Assembly: GCF_000275845.1 (NCBI RefSeq)
Contig: NW_006766912.1
Coordinates: 4,766-16,109, forward strand
Source of the DNA: Dichomitus squalens LYAD-421 SS1
Lineage: Eukaryota > Basidiomycota > Agaricomycetes > Polyporales > Polyporaceae
Direction: 5' to 3'
Length of the DNA stretch: 11,344 nt
The notes beneath the pieces were generated by a model. It searched no databases and had not been told where the DNA came from. It saw only the letters and a program-made list of their open reading frames with translations. The position numbers and the translations under genes are program-made. This document shows, one piece after another, positions 8,338 through 11,344 of this stretch. The first letter of the stretch is position 1, and every line of letters starts with the position of its first letter.

Positions 8338-9428
8338 GGTGCTTCCTAAAGTATATAGCAAGGTTGGCGTTTGGCCACATGAGTGGAGTTTAGACAAGGA
8401 ATTCACGTCGTTACGAACCGGATTACGAGAGCTTTCTCTAGCTAAGGGCAATAAGCACGGTGCGGATTGCGAGCGCGTTCGGACTATGCAAGTCCGTGTG
8501 GGGGTGCCAGCTCGCATGGTTTCGTGTTTCAGGTGCACAAATGCAGCAGGTGAGTCTCAGGGGACCGCTGGCACTCCTTGTGCTACGTGTGGGGAAGAGC
8601 GGGCTGAAGGCAGGGCGGAGCCCGACCACAACCCGCAACAAACTCCATTAAGAACAGCGTATCACTCCTCTGAAAGTGGAAAAACCTGATATACCGCTAT
8701 GATGACGCAGATCGATCAAATACTTCTGATACATGGCGCGTTGAGGGCGGGCGCCAGCCCGGCCGATGCGCGCAGTTAACCTATCTACATGCATACTACT
8801 CAGCTTGTTGGTTGGACAATAGTAGCGGTTGGTGTGACCAGGACTGCCCGGAGGGCCCTATCATTTGGACAAGGACAGGCAGACAAAACGGTACGCGCGT
8901 GTAGCATTATGCCTGTCACACCGCCCGAGGATTCGTGAACTTTGTATGACAGCTGCCCGTTGCGACTCTCAGCTCAATGGATTGACCCTCCTTCCGAGTT
9001 CCTTCCACGGCTATCAATCGCTTCTATGATCCACCACAGCTTGTGTTAGGACACAAGTAACTTCAGCAAGCACCAGGACTGGAGAACGGAACCGTGAAAG
9101 AGAACGACTGAAGCGACTGGACTGATTGCAGGCAAATGCTGATGTGCGCTTCAGCGCTGATGGGTAGCAGTAGCACAAGACTTCTCAGAAAGACGCACCT
9201 GGTCATTGAGAAGCACCACGAGAGTGTGTCCTTGCAGGCATGCTGTATAAGGCGTGTACAGGAAACGAATAGGTCACCGAGTGCAACGCTTACGTCTGGA
9301 CACGGCCCAGACGCATCTGAGGGCCTTGAAACCAAGAAAGCGGGTACGAGGAAGGGGGGTAACGGAATAATATATGATAGCAATGAGATAGCAGGGACGA
9401 ATACAGTCACGGCCAGGAATACTGTAGT
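8338..9428. other. Spacer: 5' flank of HET gene B and 3' flank of the uS19m gene
   Basis: No gene is supported here. The part nearest 8338 contains a minus-strand TATATA at 8352-8357, probably too close to the ATG to be its TATA box. A GC-rich near-palindrome (GGGCGGGCGCCAGCCC) lies around 8746-8761. Open frames on both strands around 9063-9519 lack any recognisable domain and partly overlap the 3' exons of uS19m. The interval just below 9428 is probably its 3' untranslated region. Confidence 0.5.
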
Positions 9429-9907
9429 CTATTTGTTCTTTGTCGCCCTGCAGAGACAAACACAAGTCATTAACAGCATTCATCGGAGCAACAGCACTCG
9501 GATACGCACTTGTAAGTGAACCGTTTCCTGGTGATCGCAAACTCCCCCAGCTTATGCCCGACCATGTCCTGCGTCACCGTTACCGGGACGTAATCCTTCC
9601 CGTTGTGCACCATGAAGCGCAGCCTACGACGACCGCGTAAGAAGGTGACGAGGTCAGTATGAGGCTACAATGAGACGTCAGAGAAGAGCAGCGTACCCTA
9701 TAAAGTTAGGGAGGATGGTACATGACCGCGCCTGCGTCTTGATGGCAATGTTGTTCTCGAGGGCATGCTTAAGGTTGGGAAAGGCGACGAAGAACGGTCC
9801 TGAGGGCAAAACAATGTCAGAAAACAACAAGACTTGATCATTGAGCACGCTGAGGACGCACCCTTCCACGCAGACCGGCCGCCCTGGACGACCGCCGTTG
9901 GCCACAT
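9429..9907 (-). CDS. RSM19: Mitochondrial small-subunit ribosomal protein uS19m, four exons
   Basis: Four exons at 9862-9907, 9697-9799, 9510-9623 and 9429-9447 join to 282 nt, giving 93 residues plus TAG. This is close to yeast Rsm19 (91 residues). Introns of 62, 73 and 62 nt have donors GTGCGT, GTACGC and GTGCGT and acceptors TCAG, GTAG and GCAG; CTGAC branch sites are visible in the first two. The product reads [19 protein letters not shown] at the start, has [18 protein letters not shown] (about 47-64) and GHKLGEF (72-78), and ends [13 protein letters not shown], all typical of bacterial-type S19. The family binds 16S-like rRNA in the head of the small subunit, here in the mitochondrion. 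It is known to lack a clear cleavable presequence, as seen here. Each splice phase (1, 2, 2) restores the family sequence, which makes the model strong. The gene is divergent from the membrane-protein gene at 10169. Confidence 0.95.
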
Positions 9908-10168
9908 CGTCGAAAAGCAGAGACGCAGACGCCCGCCAAGTTTAGCATCAGCTCTAGCCCGTCACATTGTCACGCATATGAAGTCAGAGCGTGACGACAG
10001 TGGCAGCTCCCTGGCGTCCTCGGAGACAGGTGCTCGAAGCAAGTCCGCTGCTCGCTCTGCTCTGCTCGTCGTCCTGCGTCCTCGCGGCGTGCCCGCACAA
10101 CAATCTCCATGGTCCATTTTTACCCAGTGTTCTGACGCGACGACTCAGACCGCGCTCGACCATCCACT
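9908..10168. promoter_or_regulatory. Divergent intergenic region, probable shared promoter
   Basis: About 260 bp separate the uS19m start codon (minus) from the proposed start of the membrane-protein gene (plus). No TATA box is obvious. Open frames extend through it, but none shows a family resemblance. One candidate (plus, from 9991) encodes a short hydrophobic stretch, SPLLALLCSSSCVLAAC, that might belong to an unrecognised 5' exon with a signal sequence. The role is inferred from position only. Confidence 0.35.
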
Positions 10169-11344
10169 ATGCCTCACGTTCTTTCGTTCGACAGCGCTCG
10201 CCTCGCGGTACGAGCGCCCCAGGCTTCTGCTGCGGAGTCTTCGGTGCGACCGACGACTGTTCTTGGTAGCCTCACGAACGCCGCGTCTATCGCGACGAGC
10301 TCAGAAGTACCCTCTGGCAATGGCGAAGTCAGTTTCACGGGGACTCCTACGCAACTCGTGGAGAGCCCTCCTGCGCTCAGCCCGTCCGGCTCGAGCACTT
10401 TCGACACGCCCTTTTTCCCGACCCCTACACAGACTCAAGCCTCCGGGGACGACCGGTCTCTAGGGCGCACAAAGGTATGAGCGCAATTTAGTCCAGCTGG
10501 AGCACGACGGAGGCTGACACTCCATGCCTCCGGCACATTCTTCCTGTCAGATCGCTGTCGAGGGAGCGCTCGTAGTAGTCGCCGCAGCACTCATCATCCT
10601 CCTCTCTCTCTGGAGGTACGTCCCACCCGTCTATGCACGATGGGCAAGACGCTTGTTTCTCGCATAGGGAGACTGGGTGAAAAGACGTCTGAGAGGCTGA
10701 TGTTCCGCGAATGTTCCCTGGGTGACCGGGGGAGAGGGAACAAAATGTTTCCTGGGATCAAGACAGAGGGTCTGTGTATCAAGGAATGGGTAACGCTACG
10801 GATACAGGTTGAATTCGGAAACATTCGTGCTCTGCCATGTTCCCCGCCTGTTTCTATGAAGTTTTGCACATCTGATCACATGGGGCCTCTTGATTGTCTT
10901 CGGAAAACAGCCAGGAAACGTCTCGTTCTCCGTTCTTTCGAACACCCCGGGAACACTCGCGGGACATCAGCCCGTCAGACCTGTATAAACACTGTTTCCT
11001 ATTCCGACAAGATGCGCTTTGCCCGTCGTGATGCAACCTCTCCTCTCGGCTGACAAACTTACCACCTCTCCCCCATCTAGAGCCGTCCGGATCCGCCGCA
11101 GCGGCCGCCCCATGCGGGACTTCTTCGTCGCCCATCCGCAGCCCGATGTCCCCCCACGGCCTCGCGCCGTCCCGCGCACGACCGGCCTCCCGCCTGCGCC
11201 CGCGCCCCCGTCGGCGTCCTCTACGACTCGCTCACGCCCCCCGTGCCCCTGGTTCACCGCGGGGCGTCGCTGGCGTATGACAGGCAGGGGCGGACGAGGC
11301 GCGTGCGTGCGGGGACGTGGACGCGAGCGGGCGCAGGGGGCATC
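10169..11344 (+). CDS. Predicted single-pass membrane protein, Ser/Thr/Pro-rich, 3'-partial, three exons visible
   Basis: The proposed exons are 10169-10474, 10551-10615 and 11081 to beyond the window. Exon 1 encodes about 102 residues rich in Ser, Thr and Pro with no Cys. Intron 1 is 76 nt (GTATGA donor, CTGAC at 10514-10518, CAG acceptor) in phase 0. Exon 2 encodes a clear transmembrane helix, ALVVVAAALIILLSLW. Intron 2 (GTACGT at 10616, CTGAC at 11050-11054, TAG at 11080) is in phase 2, and exon 3 opens with a basic stretch, AVRIRRSGRPMRD. The order of ectodomain, helix, basic stop-transfer and Pro-rich tail suggests an N-out surface sensor-like or wall-anchoring protein, which is an inference. 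The ATG is preceded in frame by a TGA 12 codons upstream, and no signal peptide is visible, so a 5' exon may be missing. From about 11210 a different frame (VGVLYDSLTPPVPLVHRG) looks more protein-like than the spliced frame, hinting at a 1-nt indel near the C run at 11205-11209. I do not recognise the family. Confidence 0.55.
10636..11030. mobile_element. MITE-like element with about 120-bp terminal inverted repeats, inside an intron
   Basis: The arms 10636-10755 and 10911-11030 are imperfect inverted copies around a 155-bp centre. The outer 17 nt (CACGA...) match at 14 positions, all three differences being transitions. Block 10687-10724 matches the complement of 10943-10980 at 33 of 38 positions. 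GTTTCCTGG at 10747-10755 recurs inverted at 10911-10919, with spacing to the previous block equal to within one base. ATG flanks both ends (10633-10635 and 11031-11033) as a 3-bp target duplication. A frame of about 137 codons crosses the element but resembles nothing. CAC ends and a 3-bp duplication would fit a CACTA-like or other 3-bp-TSD superfamily; the assignment is tentative. Confidence 0.8.

Noticed and set aside
8700..9060. A tRNA or other structured RNA gene
   Set aside because: No B-box-like GGTTCGAAT sequence or cloverleaf pairing was found; the GC-rich near-palindrome at about 8746-8761 is too short to call.
9834..10463. A 209-codon plus-strand frame
   Set aside because: Its first part is antisense to uS19m exon 1 and its end overlaps the membrane-protein exon in another frame; composition is Arg/Ser-rich with no domain.
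10700..11000. A cluster of TGTTCCC/GGGAACA motifs as heat-shock elements
   Set aside because: The spacing does not fit alternating GAAnnTTC units beyond one pair; the motifs are explained by the two inverted arms of the element.
10640..11053. A 137-codon plus-strand frame
   Set aside because: It starts inside one inverted arm and ends just past the other arm of the MITE-like element and within the intron; it resembles no protein family.

Overview
The window looks like nuclear DNA from a filamentous basidiomycete, most likely an Agaricomycete. The grounds are two tandem HET-domain genes of the kind expanded in mushrooms and polypores, short introns (62-76 nt) with GTRNGN-type donors and CTGAC branch sites, and an intron-split gene for mitochondrial ribosomal protein uS19m. 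No bacterial operon logic applies; intergenic DNA is loaded with transposon debris.

Layout, left to right. Positions 1-720 hold a degenerate 59-bp minisatellite followed by an LTR-like stretch with a TATA box. At 725-1306 (minus) lies a 3'-truncated Tc1/mariner transposase that keeps its DNA-binding half and only the first catalytic Asp. A Tc1/pogo-type inverted-repeat end lies on its upstream side near 1625. Positions 2065-4647 (minus) carry HET gene A, a decayed or unusually spliced paralogue. Its reading frame is shared from end to end but is broken by a stop-rich segment around 3022-3210 and by one in-frame TGA at 2446-2448. About 1 kb of repeat-bearing spacer follows. Positions 5722-8337 (minus) carry HET gene B, a single uninterrupted 871-residue frame. 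It aligns with gene A at both ends and has a much longer Pro/Ser/Thr linker inside the HET domain.

The right end is housekeeping DNA that simple ORF finding misses. Positions 9429-9907 (minus) encode a 93-residue uS19m in four exons. Divergent from it, starting near 10169 (plus), is a partial gene for a predicted single-pass membrane protein: a Ser/Thr/Pro-rich N-terminal part, one transmembrane helix, then a basic, Pro-rich tail running off the window.

The most notable structure is in the second intron of that membrane-protein gene. A 395-bp element (10636-11030) with two roughly 120-bp imperfect terminal inverted repeats is flanked by a 3-bp direct repeat, ATG. Removing the element and one ATG leaves a 67-nt intron with normal donor, branch site and acceptor, so this reads as a MITE inserted into an intron. 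No RNA gene, CRISPR array or bacterial-type mobile element was seen.
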